NCBI GenBank assembly: GCA_963815325.1
Contig: CAWFGG010000001.1
Location: forward strand, 62,001-126,000
Direction of reading: 5' to 3'
From: JABDII01 sp963815325
Lineage (GTDB): Bacteria > Gemmatimonadota > Gemmatimonadetes > Gemmatimonadales > GWC2-71-9
DNA: 64,000 nucleotides
Positions 26,404 to 37,400 of this stretch are shown here, piece by piece. Numbering within the stretch: the stretch's first letter is position 1; each line of letters starts with the position of its first letter. The translations under genes were made by a program, and so were the position numbers. Below the pieces are notes generated by a model. It did no database searches, had not been told where the DNA came from, and was given only the letters and a program-made list of their open reading frames with translations.

Positions 26404-28726
26404 ATGGTGATTCGACCGCTTGGATGGATTGTCTTGATACTCGCCGGGCTGGGGGGCGGCTCCCTGTGCGCGCAGGATACCCTGCCCCCGGGGCCGAGCG
26501 GTGCCATCGAGGTCGAGGTGCGGCGGGCCTCCACTCGCCTGGCGCTGGCCGATGCGACGGTGCAGCTCGACGGCACCCCAGCGATCTCGGTTACCGATGC
26601 TGCCGGACGCGCCGTGCTCCGGAATATCGCCCCGGGCATCTACGCGCTCCGGGTGATCGCCATCGGCTTTCGCCCCTTCGTGGTGTCGGACGTGGTGGTG
26701 AGCAGCGGCAAGACGCACACGGTGACGGTCGAGCTCTGGCCCAGCCCGATCGAAGTGGACGAACTGACCGCGGCGGCCTATTTCCAGCCGGCGCCGGATG
26801 CAACCGGACGGACCGACATCTTCGGCGCCGAGGAGGCCCGGCGCGCCCCGGGAGTCCAGGAAGACGTGGTACGAGCGGTGGCGCTCTTCCCGGGCGTCGC
26901 CGTAACGACCGCGGGGCGGAACGATCTCGTGGTTCGCGGCGGCGCGCCGTTCGAGAATCTGTTCCTCATCGACAACATCGAAGTACCCAACATCAACCAC
27001 TTCGGCTCCCAAGGCTCGACCGGCGGGCCGCTCTCCCTCATCAACATCGACTTCGTCCGATCGGTCAGCTTCTCGAGCGGGGGCTTCGGCGCGCAATACG
27101 GCGACCGGACCTCGGCCGTCACCAATATTTCCTTACGCGATGGAAGCCGGGAGCGCGTGTCCGGAGAGCTCAACCTATCGGCCACCGGATTCGGCCTGAT
27201 CGGCGAGGGACCGCTGGGGCGGAACGGGTCGTTCCTGCTCAGCGCCCGACGCAGTTATCTGGATCTGATCTTCAAGGCGGCGGGCTTCAGCTTCGTGCCC
27301 GCCTACTGGGACTTCCAACTCAAGGCCACCCGGCGAGTGGGCCAGAACGGCACCTTGTCGTTTCTCACCATCGGCGCCCTCAACGACATCAGCTTCATCA
27401 ACGACGACGCCGAGGATCGCTTCGACAACAGCCGGATCCTGGCACCGGAGCAGCGGCAATACTTCTCGGGGCTCACCTACCAACAGGCCTTCGCGCGCGG
27501 CTACCTGGCTCTCACACTGGGCCGCACATTCACCCGCTTCCGGACGGTCCAGCGCGACTCGCTCGATCCGCCGCAGGTCGTGTTCCGGAGCTTCTCCACC
27601 GAGGGAGAGAACAGTCTCCGCGCCGACCTGACGCTCGAGCTGACGCCGCGCCTCACCATGGCGTTCGGCAACGTGGCCAAGTATGCGAGTGACTTGGACT
27701 ACGACATCATTCTGCCCGGCGAGTTGCGTCTCGACGATAGTGGTGCGCCGCAGCCGCTCCGGGTCGACACCAGTTTCACCGCATTCCGGAACGCCACCTA
27801 CGCCCAGGGCACCTGGCGGCAGAACCGCTGGACCGTAACGGCGGGCCTGCGAGCGGACTACTACGATTTCCTGCGCGGCTCCTTCCGCCTCGCCGAGCGG
27901 ATGGGCGTGGCGTACCGAGTGGGACGCACCGCCGAGCTCAGGCTGAACCGGGGCCGTTACTATCAGGCTCCGTCCTACATTTGGCTGCTCGGCGATCCTC
28001 GAAACATCGAGACCCTCGAGCCCATCCGTGCGACCCACCTCGGGCTGGGCTTCGAGCAGCTGCTCCGAGCGGATCTGCAGGTTCCAAATCGAGGGATACC
28101 ACAAGACCTACCGTGATTACCCGGCCCGGACATTCCGTCCTCAAGCCGTGTTGGCTCCGTCCGGGTTCGAAGATGTGACCAACGACATTCCTTTTGGACT
28201 CGAGCCGCTGGTGAGCCAGGGAACCGGCCGCGCCTTCGGCATCGAGGCGCTGCTCCAGAAACGGTTGAGCGACATCCCCCTCTACGGACTGGTGAGCCTG
28301 AGCCTGGGGCGCTCGGAGTTCGAGGGTCTGGATGGGGTGGAGCGGCCTGGTGCGTTCGACACCCGGTTCATCGGGACGATACTCGCAGGCTATCGCTTCA
28401 ACCCGCGGTGGGAACTGAGCGGCAAGTTCCGGGTGGCCAGCGGCCAGCCGACCACGCCGTTCATCACCTCCGGCCTGCTCGCGGGGAGCCTGGATTTCTC
28501 GCGGTACAATGCCGGGCCGCGGCTTCCCGCCTTTCACGCCCTCGACATCCGGGTGGATCGCCGATGGAGCTTTCGCTCCTGGCAGCTGGTGGTCTACCTG
28601 GACGTGCAGAACGTCTATGGGCGCACCAACGTTTCGCAGATTCGGTGGAACGCGCAGGAGCAGCGGGTGGAAGACGACGAGGCGCTGGGGATTCTGCCCA
28701 GTATCGGTGTCAACATCGAGTTCTAG
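26404..28726 (+). CDS. TonB-dependent receptor with carboxypeptidase-regulatory-like domain, frameshifted
   Basis: About 770 residues after one repair at 28079-28082, where CAGGTTCC carries one extra base. Before it: signal peptide (VLILAGLGGGSLCAQ), a carboxypeptidase-regulatory-like fold (residues 35-115), then a plug domain with QEDVVRAVALFPGV and NDLVVRGGAPFENLFLIDNIEVPN. After it: beta-barrel strands from FQIEGYHKTYRDY to the aromatic C-terminus SIGVNIEF. It is an outer-membrane active transporter or relative. No TonB box is obvious and no substrate can be told. It lies 95 bases before the ABC export operon, with a putative promoter between. Confidence 0.85.
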
Positions 28727-28743
28727 GCCCCAGGGCCCCGGCC

Positions 28744-28773
28744 TTGAACCGTGGCCGTACTGTGGGGTAGTAT
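28744..28773 (+). promoter_or_regulatory. Putative promoter of the gld-type ABC operon
   Basis: TTGAAC (28744-28749), an 18-bp spacer and TAGTAT (28768-28773) lie about 50 bases before the ABC ATPase start. Matches to the sigma-70 consensus are partial. Confidence 0.4.
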
Positions 28774-28821
28774 ATCTGGCTCGATACGGTCTTACTCCAG
28801 CGCAGCGGTTCTTTCCGAGCT

Positions 28822-29769
28822 ATGTCCCAACCAATTCTGTCCCTCGACGGCGTGAGCAAGCACTTCGGCCCGGTGGCCGCGGTGGACCAGGTGAGTTTCG
28901 CCGTCGACCGCGGCCAGGTCGTGGGGTTCCTGGGCCCGAACGGGGCCGGGAAGTCCACCACCATGCGGATGATCACCCAGTTCATCGAGCCCGATCAGGG
29001 GCAGATCCAGTTCGACGGCCAGCCGCTGTTCGAGGCCAGCCGGGACGCCAAGCGCCGGATCGGCTATCTGCCGGAGAACAACCCGCTCTACACCGAGATG
29101 CTGGTCACGGAGTACCTCGACTTCGTCGCCGGGCTCCGAGCGATTCCTCGGGCGGAGCGGCAGGGCGAGTTGGACCGCGTCGTCGCGGCGACGGCCATCG
29201 AGGAGGTGTTCTACCGACCGATCGGCGATCTGTCCAAGGGATTCAAACAGCGAGTCGGGCTGGCGCAGGCCATCCTGCACCGGCCGGACCTCCTCGTGCT
29301 CGATGAGCCCACCGAAGGATTGGACCCGAACCAGCGGGTTGAGATCCGGCATCTCATCAGCCACCTCGGCAAAGACCGGACCGTCATTCTCTCGACGCAC
29401 GTGTTGCAGGAAGTGCAGCATACGTGCTCACGCCTCCTGATCATCAACCGCGGACAGGTCGTGGCCGACGGCCCGGTCGAGCAGCTGGTCGCGAGCGCCA
29501 AGGGCCTGGTCCAGATAGCGGTCGAGGTGAAGGGCAACGGTGTCGCCGAGGCGCTCAAGAAGCTGGACGGGGTCACCCGCGTCGAGGCCGCGCCGGGCGC
29601 GGACGGGAGGACCGCCGTCACCGTCACGGCGGAAGGCAGCAAGGATGTCCGGCCGGCCATCTTCGGCCTGGCTCGCGACAAGCAGTGGACGCTCTATGAA
29701 CTCCACCAGGAAAGCGGCAGCCTGGAAGATCTTTTCCGTGAGCTGACGGCGGGACCGACCAAAGCATGA
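28822..29769 (+). CDS. ABC transporter ATP-binding protein (GldA-like)
   Basis: 315 residues. Walker A GPNGAGKST (about residues 35-43), Q-loop region YLPENNPLYTEM, signature LSKGFKQRVGLAQA (an LSKG variant), Walker B DLLVLDEPTEGLDP and the H-loop STHVLQE are all present. The LSKGFKQR and PENNPLY wording is close to GldA-type ATPases. The C-terminal ~90 residues form a regulatory domain. The stop overlaps the next gene as ATGA. It powers the membrane protein encoded next. Confidence 0.93.
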   Translation: MSQPILSLDGVSKHFGPVAAVDQVSFAVDRGQVVGFLGPNGAGKSTTMRMITQFIEPDQGQIQFDGQPLFEASRDAKRRIGYLPENNPLYTEMLVTEYLDFVAGLRAIPRAERQGELDRVVAATAIEEVFYRPIGDLSKGFKQRVGLAQAILHRPDLLVLDEPTEGLDPNQRVEIRHLISHLGKDRTVILSTHVLQEVQHTCSRLLIINRGQVVADGPVEQLVASAKGLVQIAVEVKGNGVAEALKKLDGVTRVEAAPGADGRTAVTVTAEGSKDVRPAIFGLARDKQWTLYELHQESGSLEDLFRELTAGPTKA

Positions 29770-32006
29770 AGCGCATCTGGGTCATCGCGGCGCGAGAACT
29801 CCGCGCACTCCTCGATCACCCGACCGGGTACATCCTGCTCCTGGTGTTCCTCGGCGTGAACAACTTCCTGTTCTTCCGTCAGGTGTTCGTGTCGGGCGTC
29901 GCTTCGATCCGGCCGATGCTGGATCTCATGCCCTGGCTCCTGCTCTTCCTGGTGCCGGCGGTGACCATGCGCGCCTTGGCCGAAGACACCCGCACAGGCA
30001 CGCTCGAGGTGGTATTGGCCCAGCCCGTGTCGGACTGGGAGTTGCTGCTCGGGAAGTACTTCGGCAGCGTCATGTTTCTCTGGATCGCACTCGGCCTCAC
30101 CCTGCTGGTGCCGGTCGGCCTGTCCTTCGGCGCCGACCTTCCGGTGGGAGTCATCGTCGCCCAATACGTGGGCGCCGCCCTCCTGGTTGCCGGGCTCGCC
30201 GGTGTGGGCATCTGGGCGTCCAGCCTGACCCGCAATCAGATCACGGCCTTCATTGTTGGCGTCGGCGTCATGTTCGTCCTGATCCTGGTCGGACTCGATC
30301 CCCTGCTCGTCGGTCTGCCACCTGCTCTGGGCCTCGTGGCCGCCCGCCTCGGCGTCCTGGCCCATTTTGCCAACATCGGCCGGGGCGTCATCGACCTCCG
30401 CGACGTGATCTACTTCGTCTCGCTGGGCGCCGTCTTCGTGACACTCGCCTACGGTACCTTGGTCGGCCGCCGACTGAGCGCCAAGAGTGAAGCCCGGAAG
30501 CGATTGCGCATGGGCGTGCCCGTCCTGGTTGGGGCGGCAATCGTGGTGAACCTGCTCGGCAGCTATATCGGCGGCCGGCTCGACCTCACGCCTGGAAAGG
30601 CGTACACCCTCACGCGGACCACCAAGAACCTGGTCCGCAACCTGGATGACTTCGTGACGGTCAAGCTCTTCGTCTCGAAGGAGCTTCCGCCCCAGGTCGC
30701 CCTCGTGAAGCGCGACATCGACGATCTGCTCCGGGACCTGCGCGGCGCGAGCGGCGGCAACCTCCGCGTCGTAGAACTGCACCCCGGTGACGACCCCGAT
30801 GTGCGCGCATCCGCCCGCGCACTCGGCATCCCCGCGGTGCAATTCAATGTGTTCGGCGAGTCCCGGCTGCAGATCCAGGAAGGGTACATGGGCATCGCGG
30901 TCGAACACGCGGGCAGAACGGAGACGATCCCGTTTGTGCGCCGGAGCGACGACCTCGAGTATCGGCTCGCCACCGCCATCCAGTCGCTGACGCATGGGGA
31001 CGAGCGGTCCGTCATCGGGCTCGTGACCAGCGCGCGCGGCCAGGTGGGCCAGCCCCTCTACCAGGCGCTCCAGCAGGAATTGAGTAAGACCTATCAGGTC
31101 CGTCCGCTGTCGTTCCCGGCGCCGGGATTGCCGGAGGACGACATCACGGTGCTGGTCCTCGCGGGGCATCCGGATTCCCTGCCCGCCGACCAGATGGAGC
31201 GGCTCGAGGCCTTCTTCGATCGGGGAGGGAGCGCCCTGGTGATGGCCAGTGCCATGCAGATGGATCCGTCGCAGCAGATGGTGGCGACGGAGCGGTCGGT
31301 TCCCTGGAACCAGGTGATCGCGCCGTTCGGCGTGGCGATCCAGGCGGACATGGTGTACGACCTGCTGAGCAACGAACCGGTCTCGTTGCCGACCCAGTTC
31401 GGGCGTGTGCTCACGGCCTATCCGTACTGGGTGCGTGCCGCCAGCACTGGCTCCTCGATTGTGAACGAACAGGCCCAGTCCCTCTTCCTGCCCTGGACCA
31501 GCTCCATCGATACCACGGGCGCGGTGCCGGGCACGGTGACTCCGCTGTTCGTGTCCAGCCAGGCGGGCGGGGTCCAGACCCAGCAAGTCCTCTTGATGCC
31601 GCAGCAACAGTTCCCGCAAACCAACCTGGCGACCCGGGTCCTGGCCGTCATGGTCGACCCGAACGCCTCTGGCGATCAGACCTCGACCGGCGGGCGGGGA
31701 CGGCTCATCGTGGTCGGGAACTCCGAATTCGTGGCGGATGACCAGCTCCGCTCCGCTCCCGAGAACCTGACATTCGTGCTGAACGCCATCGATTGGCTGT
31801 CCCAGGACGAATCGCTGATCGCCATCCGCTCGAAGGACCGCACGCCGCCACCTTTGGTACTGACCGAGGGCAAGCGGAACGTGGTGAAGTATGCCAATCT
31901 CATCGGCCTGCCGATCGTCGTGATCCTGGCCGCGATCGCGCGACTGCTCGGACGACGACGGATGACCCGCCGAACCTACCGGCGCGGGGAACAGGAGCCG
32001 GCATGA
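29766..32006 (+). CDS. Fused ABC permease and GldG-like periplasmic domain
   Basis: 746 residues. The N-terminal third is an ABC-2-type permease (GldF-like) with about six helices between residues 15 and 245, including the EDTRTGTLEVVLAQPVSDWELLLGKY cytoplasmic segment. The rest matches the GldG/ABC_transp_aux region: after a helix near residue 260, a large extracytoplasmic domain of alternating folds, then a C-terminal helix (NLIGLPIVVILAAIARLLG) with a basic tail. In gliding Bacteroidota GldF and GldG are separate; here they are one chain. The system may export lipoproteins or another envelope component. Confidence 0.88.
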   Translation: MKRIWVIAARELRALLDHPTGYILLLVFLGVNNFLFFRQVFVSGVASIRPMLDLMPWLLLFLVPAVTMRALAEDTRTGTLEVVLAQPVSDWELLLGKYFGSVMFLWIALGLTLLVPVGLSFGADLPVGVIVAQYVGAALLVAGLAGVGIWASSLTRNQITAFIVGVGVMFVLILVGLDPLLVGLPPALGLVAARLGVLAHFANIGRGVIDLRDVIYFVSLGAVFVTLAYGTLVGRRLSAKSEARKRLRMGVPVLVGAAIVVNLLGSYIGGRLDLTPGKAYTLTRTTKNLVRNLDDFVTVKLFVSKELPPQVALVKRDIDDLLRDLRGASGGNLRVVELHPGDDPDVRASARALGIPAVQFNVFGESRLQIQEGYMGIAVEHAGRTETIPFVRRSDDLEYRLATAIQSLTHGDERSVIGLVTSARGQVGQPLYQALQQELSKTYQVRPLSFPAPGLPEDDITVLVLAGHPDSLPADQMERLEAFFDRGGSALVMASAMQMDPSQQMVATERSVPWNQVIAPFGVAIQADMVYDLLSNEPVSLPTQFGRVLTAYPYWVRAASTGSSIVNEQAQSLFLPWTSSIDTTGAVPGTVTPLFVSSQAGGVQTQQVLLMPQQQFPQTNLATRVLAVMVDPNASGDQTSTGGRGRLIVVGNSEFVADDQLRSAPENLTFVLNAIDWLSQDESLIAIRSKDRTPPPLVLTEGKRNVVKYANLIGLPIVVILAAIARLLGRRRMTRRTYRRGEQEPA

Positions 32007-32917
32007 GTACGTCCTTTCTGAAGCGGGCCGGCTTGGTGCTGCTCGCCCTCCTGCTGCTGTGGGGCATTCTGGCCCTGCTCCGCCGGGGCACGAGCGAGGA
32101 CATCGCGGGCTTCGTCCTGCCGAGCTTCGACTCGGCCGCCTTGAATCGGATCACCATCACCACCGAGACCGATACCATCTCCCTCGTGCGGGTCCAGGGA
32201 AACGACTGGGAGGCCAACGGGCTACCCGCCGCGAGCCCGGCCGTGAACGAGCTGTACAACGCCGTGTTCGACAGCACTGTCGCGGCGCGGAGCGAACTGG
32301 CGGCACGGAGCGCGGCATCACACGCGCGTATGGGGGTGGAGAGGCTGGGCAAGTTGCGCATGCTGTTCGTGGCTGGCACCGATACCGTCGCCGACCTGCG
32401 GGTGGGCAATCCCACCGAGGCCGGCCGCGGGGCCTTCGTGCGCCTGGGCAATGCAGCCGAGGTGTACCGTGTGACAACCGATCTGGCCCGGCTGGGCTCG
32501 CAGCCGGTGGATCACTGGCGCGACAAGCAGATCGTGGCCATTACGCCGGAGCAGGTCGCCAGTGTCATGGTCTCGTGGCCGGGCCGACGGTATGCCTTGA
32601 CCCGGTCCGATGGCGTCTGGGCCGTCGACGGCGCTGCCACCGATAGCACGGCCGTGGCGACCATGCTTCGGGGATACGCCAATCTCGAGGCCACGGGCTT
32701 CCCGACCGCCGATGAACTCGATACCATCGACTTCTCGAGCCCGGACGGACGCATCGTCTTGCGCGGAATGGGCGGCGACACGCTGGCGGCATTGGAATTC
32801 GATTCCACCGCCACCGCCATTTGGACCCGACGCGCCTCAGGCGGCCCTGTGTTCGAGTTGGCGGCGTGGTACGGCGCCCGGTTGGCGCCAGACAAGAGGG
32901 TGTTGACGGGTCGGTAG
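32003..32917 (+). CDS. DUF4340 domain protein
   Basis: 304 residues from ATG 32003, overlapping the stop of the permease as ATGA and preceded by AGGAG. One N-terminal helix (RAGLVLLALLLLWGILALL) anchors it; the remainder is an extracytoplasmic DUF4340 domain with repeated beta units (ITITTETDTISLVRVQGNDWEANG, YALTRSDGVWAVDG). This family is regularly encoded after GldA/GldFG-type ABC genes and is thought to be part of the same envelope complex. Direct evidence for its function is lacking. Confidence 0.87.
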   Translation: MSTSFLKRAGLVLLALLLLWGILALLRRGTSEDIAGFVLPSFDSAALNRITITTETDTISLVRVQGNDWEANGLPAASPAVNELYNAVFDSTVAARSELAARSAASHARMGVERLGKLRMLFVAGTDTVADLRVGNPTEAGRGAFVRLGNAAEVYRVTTDLARLGSQPVDHWRDKQIVAITPEQVASVMVSWPGRRYALTRSDGVWAVDGAATDSTAVATMLRGYANLEATGFPTADELDTIDFSSPDGRIVLRGMGGDTLAALEFDSTATAIWTRRASGGPVFELAAWYGARLAPDKRVLTGR

Positions 32918-33003
32918 GCAGCCATCATTCGATCGCCATGCGTCACCGGCCAATAGCCCAGGAACGAAGAGACTAGCCGGCGAGCCAACGGCTGCTCCCG
33001 CTG

Positions 33004-33040
33004 TCTTCTCACTCCTCACTCCTCACTCCTCACTGCCCAC
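33004..33040. repeat. ACTCCTC heptamer array
   Basis: Four tandem copies of CACTCCT followed by degenerate copies (CACTGCC). It lies between the DUF4340 gene and the permease gene, only a few bases before the permease TTG start. Confidence 0.8.
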
Positions 33041-33045
33041 TGCCT

Positions 33046-34398
33046 TTGCCCGTCTCCTACGCTCGTCGGCTCGGCCTCTTCTCGGGAACCATGATGGTGG
33101 TGGGCGGGATCATCGGGGCCGGGATTTTCCTCAACCCGGCGATCGTGGCGCAGCGGGTCGGCACACCCGGCCTGACGCTTTCGGTCTGGGTGCTGGGCGG
33201 AGCGGTGGCGCTGATCGGGGCGTTCTGCTTTGGCGAGCTGGGTGACCGGCTCCCGAAGGCCGGCGGCGGCTACGTGTACCTGCGCGACGCCTTCGGACCG
33301 TTGCCCGCGTTCCTCTATGCCTGGGCTCTCCTGCTCGTCATCGCGACCGGAGCGATCGCGGCGGTGGCCGTCACGTTCGCCAACTACGCCATCGCACTCA
33401 CGGGAGCACCCGAACGACTCGGGGTGCCTGTGGCCATTGGGGCCATCGTGCTGCTGTCGGCCGTCAACTACCTGGGGGTCAAGCCGGGGGCCGTCACCCA
33501 GAACGTCTTTACCGTGCTCAAGCTCGTGGCCATCGCCGGGTTGGTCGCGACAGGCCTTGCCTTCGCCGGTGCGGGACCGGCCGAGCCCGCGGCGGCCCTC
33601 GAGCCGCCCCACGGATTCCTTGCCATCGGGATTGCCGTGGCGTCGGCCCTGAGCCCGGTGCTTTTCGCGTACGGGGGCTGGCAGCAAACCAACTACATCG
33701 CGGAGGAGATCATCGATGTGCGGCGCAACTTGCCGCGTGCGCTCGTGCTGGGGGTGGTCATCGTGGTCGTGTCGTACCTCCTGGTCAACGTGACCTACCT
33801 GAAGACGCTCTCAGCGCCGGGCCTCGCCGCGAGCACCGCCCCCGCAGCCGACGCCATGGGCACCCTCTTCGGCGTCGCCGGCGCGCGGCTCATTTCCGCC
33901 GGCATTGCCATCTCGACGTTTGGATTCCTGAATCTCGTCATTCTGGTAACGCCGCGGGTCTACCAGACCATGGCGAGCGACGGTCTCTTCTTTCCCGACA
34001 TCGCGCGGCTCCATCCGAGGTATCAAACGCCCACAGCCGCCATCACCTTCCAGGCCGCGTGGGCCATCCTGCTCACGGTGAGCGGCACCTACGGTGCCTT
34101 GCTCGACTACGTCGTGTTCGGCGACTGGATCTTCTTCGGGCTCACGGTAGCCACTCTCTTCGTGTACCGGCGGCGCGACCGGGCGAACGGCGCCGATCCG
34201 GCACCGGCCGGTCGCTTTCGAGTGCCGGGCTATCCGGTCACTCCCTTGCTCTTCGTGCTAGCAGCGGGGTATGTCGTGGCGGGCTCGATCGGCACCAACC
34301 CCGTGAACGCGGCACGGGGTGCCGCCCTGCTCGCACTGGGGGTGCCGGTGTTCTACTTCTGGCGGAAGCGATCAGAGAGAGTGAGCCACACCACCTGA
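33046..34398 (+). CDS. APC-superfamily amino acid permease
   Basis: 450 residues with twelve hydrophobic helices. The start motif GTMMVVGGIIGAGIF, EAGGGYVYLRDAFGP-like segment (KAGGGYVYLRDAFGP) in helix 2-3 and AYGGWQQTNYIAEEI in the sixth helix region are diagnostic of the APC/LAT-type amino acid antiporters or permeases. It has a TTG start at 33046 because no ATG fits and the family alignment begins there; no good SD is visible since the heptamer array immediately precedes it. Substrate unknown. Confidence 0.88.
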   Translation: MPVSYARRLGLFSGTMMVVGGIIGAGIFLNPAIVAQRVGTPGLTLSVWVLGGAVALIGAFCFGELGDRLPKAGGGYVYLRDAFGPLPAFLYAWALLLVIATGAIAAVAVTFANYAIALTGAPERLGVPVAIGAIVLLSAVNYLGVKPGAVTQNVFTVLKLVAIAGLVATGLAFAGAGPAEPAAALEPPHGFLAIGIAVASALSPVLFAYGGWQQTNYIAEEIIDVRRNLPRALVLGVVIVVVSYLLVNVTYLKTLSAPGLAASTAPAADAMGTLFGVAGARLISAGIAISTFGFLNLVILVTPRVYQTMASDGLFFPDIARLHPRYQTPTAAITFQAAWAILLTVSGTYGALLDYVVFGDWIFFGLTVATLFVYRRRDRANGADPAPAGRFRVPGYPVTPLLFVLAAGYVVAGSIGTNPVNAARGAALLALGVPVFYFWRKRSERVSHTT

Positions 34399-34399
34399 C

Positions 34400-34442
34400 C
34401 TATCCGCCACCTACTCACTACTCACTACACACTACTCACTCC
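34400..34442. repeat. ACTACTC / ACTCCTT short repeats
   Basis: Degenerate copies of CTACTCA and ACTCACT fill the gap between the convergent permease and glycosidase-like genes. Confidence 0.65.
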
Positions 34443-37400
34443 TTACTCTTCACTTCCAACACCCACCCCTTACCCGGTTCTACCGGTATCGCCGCGTCGA
34501 TGTTGAAGCTCCTGGCTTCCTGAAACCCTTCCACCGCGGGGGCGTTGATGGTCGCTGTGCTGGGATCGAGGCCGAGCGCATCCCAGTCGATGTCGAGCTG
34601 CACGCTGACCGGCGACTCGGCCCAGCTTGCCAGCGCCACGAGTGCCGCGCCGTTCTTGACGTAGGTCGTTGCGAGCACGTCCTCCCGTCCCGTTCGCACC
34701 GGACGATCCGGCACCCAATAGCCCACCATGCGGCTGTCCGCGATGCCGAACTCGTCCCACAGCTTCCAGAGCGGTCGCGGGTCGCCGGCCCACGGCAGCC
34801 TGCTGGTCATGCCGTAGACCATGCCGCGCCACTGGTTGCCGCCGTCCTGCAGCATCTCTCCCATCAGTCCAAAGGGGATGCCGGACATCTCCACCAGCCA
34901 GAACTCCGGGGGCGCGTCGTAGTCGAAGTACTCGCCGAACCAGAGCCGGTTGATGAACGGGAAGTGCTCCAGGTAGAGGTTGGCGCTGTTGGCAAACCCA
35001 TCGCGCTCGTTGAACTGGTTGGCTGAGTGGAGGTCGATGAGGGCGCCCGGACGATTCCGGTCGAGAACCTTCCGGACGCGTTTCATGATCGAGCGATCGA
35101 ACGCCACGTCATCGATGTAGAGCCCGTCGATGCCGACGTTTCTCACCAGCCAGTTCAATCCCTCGACATAGTAGTTGTGCCAGCGTGAGATCCCGGTGTT
35201 GACGATGGCGGCGTCCTTGATCCGCGGCACGTGCCATGCCGCGATGTAGTTGCCGTCCAGATGTTCCTGCAGCCAGGAAAACCCGCCGCCCTCGCCGGGA
35301 GAGAACACCTCGTCACCCAGGCTCTTCAAGGCGAACAGCTCCGGCGCCTTAGTGGTGAGCTCGCGAACGGTGTAGTAGATCTTGACCTTCATCCCGCGCG
35401 CATGGGCGTCGTCGATGTAGGCCTTCATCTCCGCAGGGCGAAGGAACGGGTAGTTGATCCACGGGTTGATCTCGGTCGCGTGATGCACGTTGATCGTGTT
35501 GGCACCGGTGAGCGCCACACTGTCGAGTGGCTCAAATGCGTGGAAGTACCGGGTGGCCCATTGCGCCGGCGTATCGATCGGCTTGAAGGGCGTCAACAGC
35601 AGCAGGAAGTCGTAGCGTTGCACCTCGCCGGCGCGGAACGTCCGCGGCCCGCTGTAGCAGGTAACCAGATAGGTATCCTCGTCCCGGTCGCGGAAGCGGC
35701 ACCCACCGCGGCCGCCATTGTGCCATGACGCCGGCATCACCAGCGGCTTCGACAGGTAGAAGTTGGTGTTGAGCGGACGCGAGTACTTGTCGTCCTTGAG
35801 CCGGAACTGAAGCCCGGCGTTCACGTCGCCGATCCAGGCCCCGTCCTGGTTGTGCGGCACCTGCCAAGTCCAATCGAACGTGGCCGGGGCGAAGCCTCCT
35901 TTGAGACCCATGCCCATGGCGTACCGTGCCACGTCTTTCCGGATGGGGATCTCGAGCCGGATGTCGCGCACGCTGGTTTCGACGGCACTCTGGAGCGCGA
36001 CGGTGAACTCGATGTTGCCATCGAATTCTATTTCGGCGTGGAGATCCATCACCACCGGCCCGGCCTTGCTCTTCGACTCCCAGGCGGCGGCGCCCTCGGC
36101 CTGCTTCACGAACACGATGGGACTGCCCTCCCAGGGAATCGGGCGGCCGTCCTGGTCTTCGATCACCAGGGCCACGGGACCTCGCAGCAGGTCCCGCCCA
36201 CGGTCGACCAGTCGCGTCATCTCGGGAGCGAAGAAGCTGGTGATTTGGACGGGCAGGCCGTGCAAGCCGAGGGCCACCGTGCGTCCCAGGATGGACACGG
36301 TGCCGCCCCGGACCTCGACCTTGGTGTACGGCGGCACGAGCCCGTCGTCCTCGGCCAAGCGAGAGTCGAGCCAGCGCAATCGAGCGAGCCGCCAGGGTTC
36401 GTCGTCGCCCGAGCTGTGCAGCAAGAAGCGGGTCACGTCGATCTCGAGATCGACGGTGGTCTTCGCCAATCCCACCGGGGCGACGGTCAGCTGGCCGCGG
36501 TACAGCCCGGCAGCCGCGGAATCGGGTATGCGGACGCCGCACCAGAGCGGTTGCACCGTGCCCACGTCGACCGTGACCCGCCTGGTGAAGGGCCTGCCGC
36601 GCCAGTCGACCCCTCCCAGGTTGATACACCTAAAGGCCGAGGCTGGAATCACGTAGCCGGCGCGTGATGTGGTGAGATCGCCGAATTCAACCCGCACATC
36701 ATCGATGCGCTGCCGCGCGGCATAGACGCCGAGTTGGAACGCGTAGAATTCCCCTCGCTGTGCCGTGCCTTGAAACGGAAGCCCGATCTCCGTCTGCGTC
36801 CACTTGTAGGGCAGGTCGCCCTGCATGCGGATCGGCAGCGAGCGATCCTCCGGAAACACCAGATAGGGCTCGTCGGGATACCGCGCCAAGAGCGCCTGCA
36901 TCTCCGCCGTGGTCGCGATGACTTCCATCGGGTAGAAGCTGTTGAACTCATCCACCGATTGCAGCTCGACGACCTGCCCGCGGGGGAACTCGCTGAGCCG
37001 GTCTCTCACGGCGGATGGTACCACCAGCCCGTGGCGCTCGAGCCAGCCGGAGTCGGCCAGCGCTTGAGGGGGCGGATAGGTGATCTTCGGGTAGTTTGAT
37101 CGGACGTTACCCGTGTAGGGCAAGTAGTAGACATAGTACCGGCCCGGCGCGATCACGGGCTGGAACACCAGGTCGCCGTACTCGCGATTGATCGCGATGC
37201 GGGCGACGTTCCGGATCCGCGCGCCGCTTTGCGCGTCGATAATGATGATGTTCTTCTTTTCCGGCTCGAGGTCCCGGCGGCGCCACGGAATGCGCACCCA
37301 GACGGCATCGACGTCGTTCGTGACGCGGACCACCGCCCGGTGATTGCCGAGCGAATCCGGCTCCCACGTGCCGGTGCCGTAGCTGGGAGCCTGAGCGACT

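Noticed and set aside
29694..31619. 641-residue minus-strand frame opposite the GldFG fusion
   Set aside because: Antisense shadow caused by high GC; it has no recognisable domain and the plus-strand gene is a clear match.
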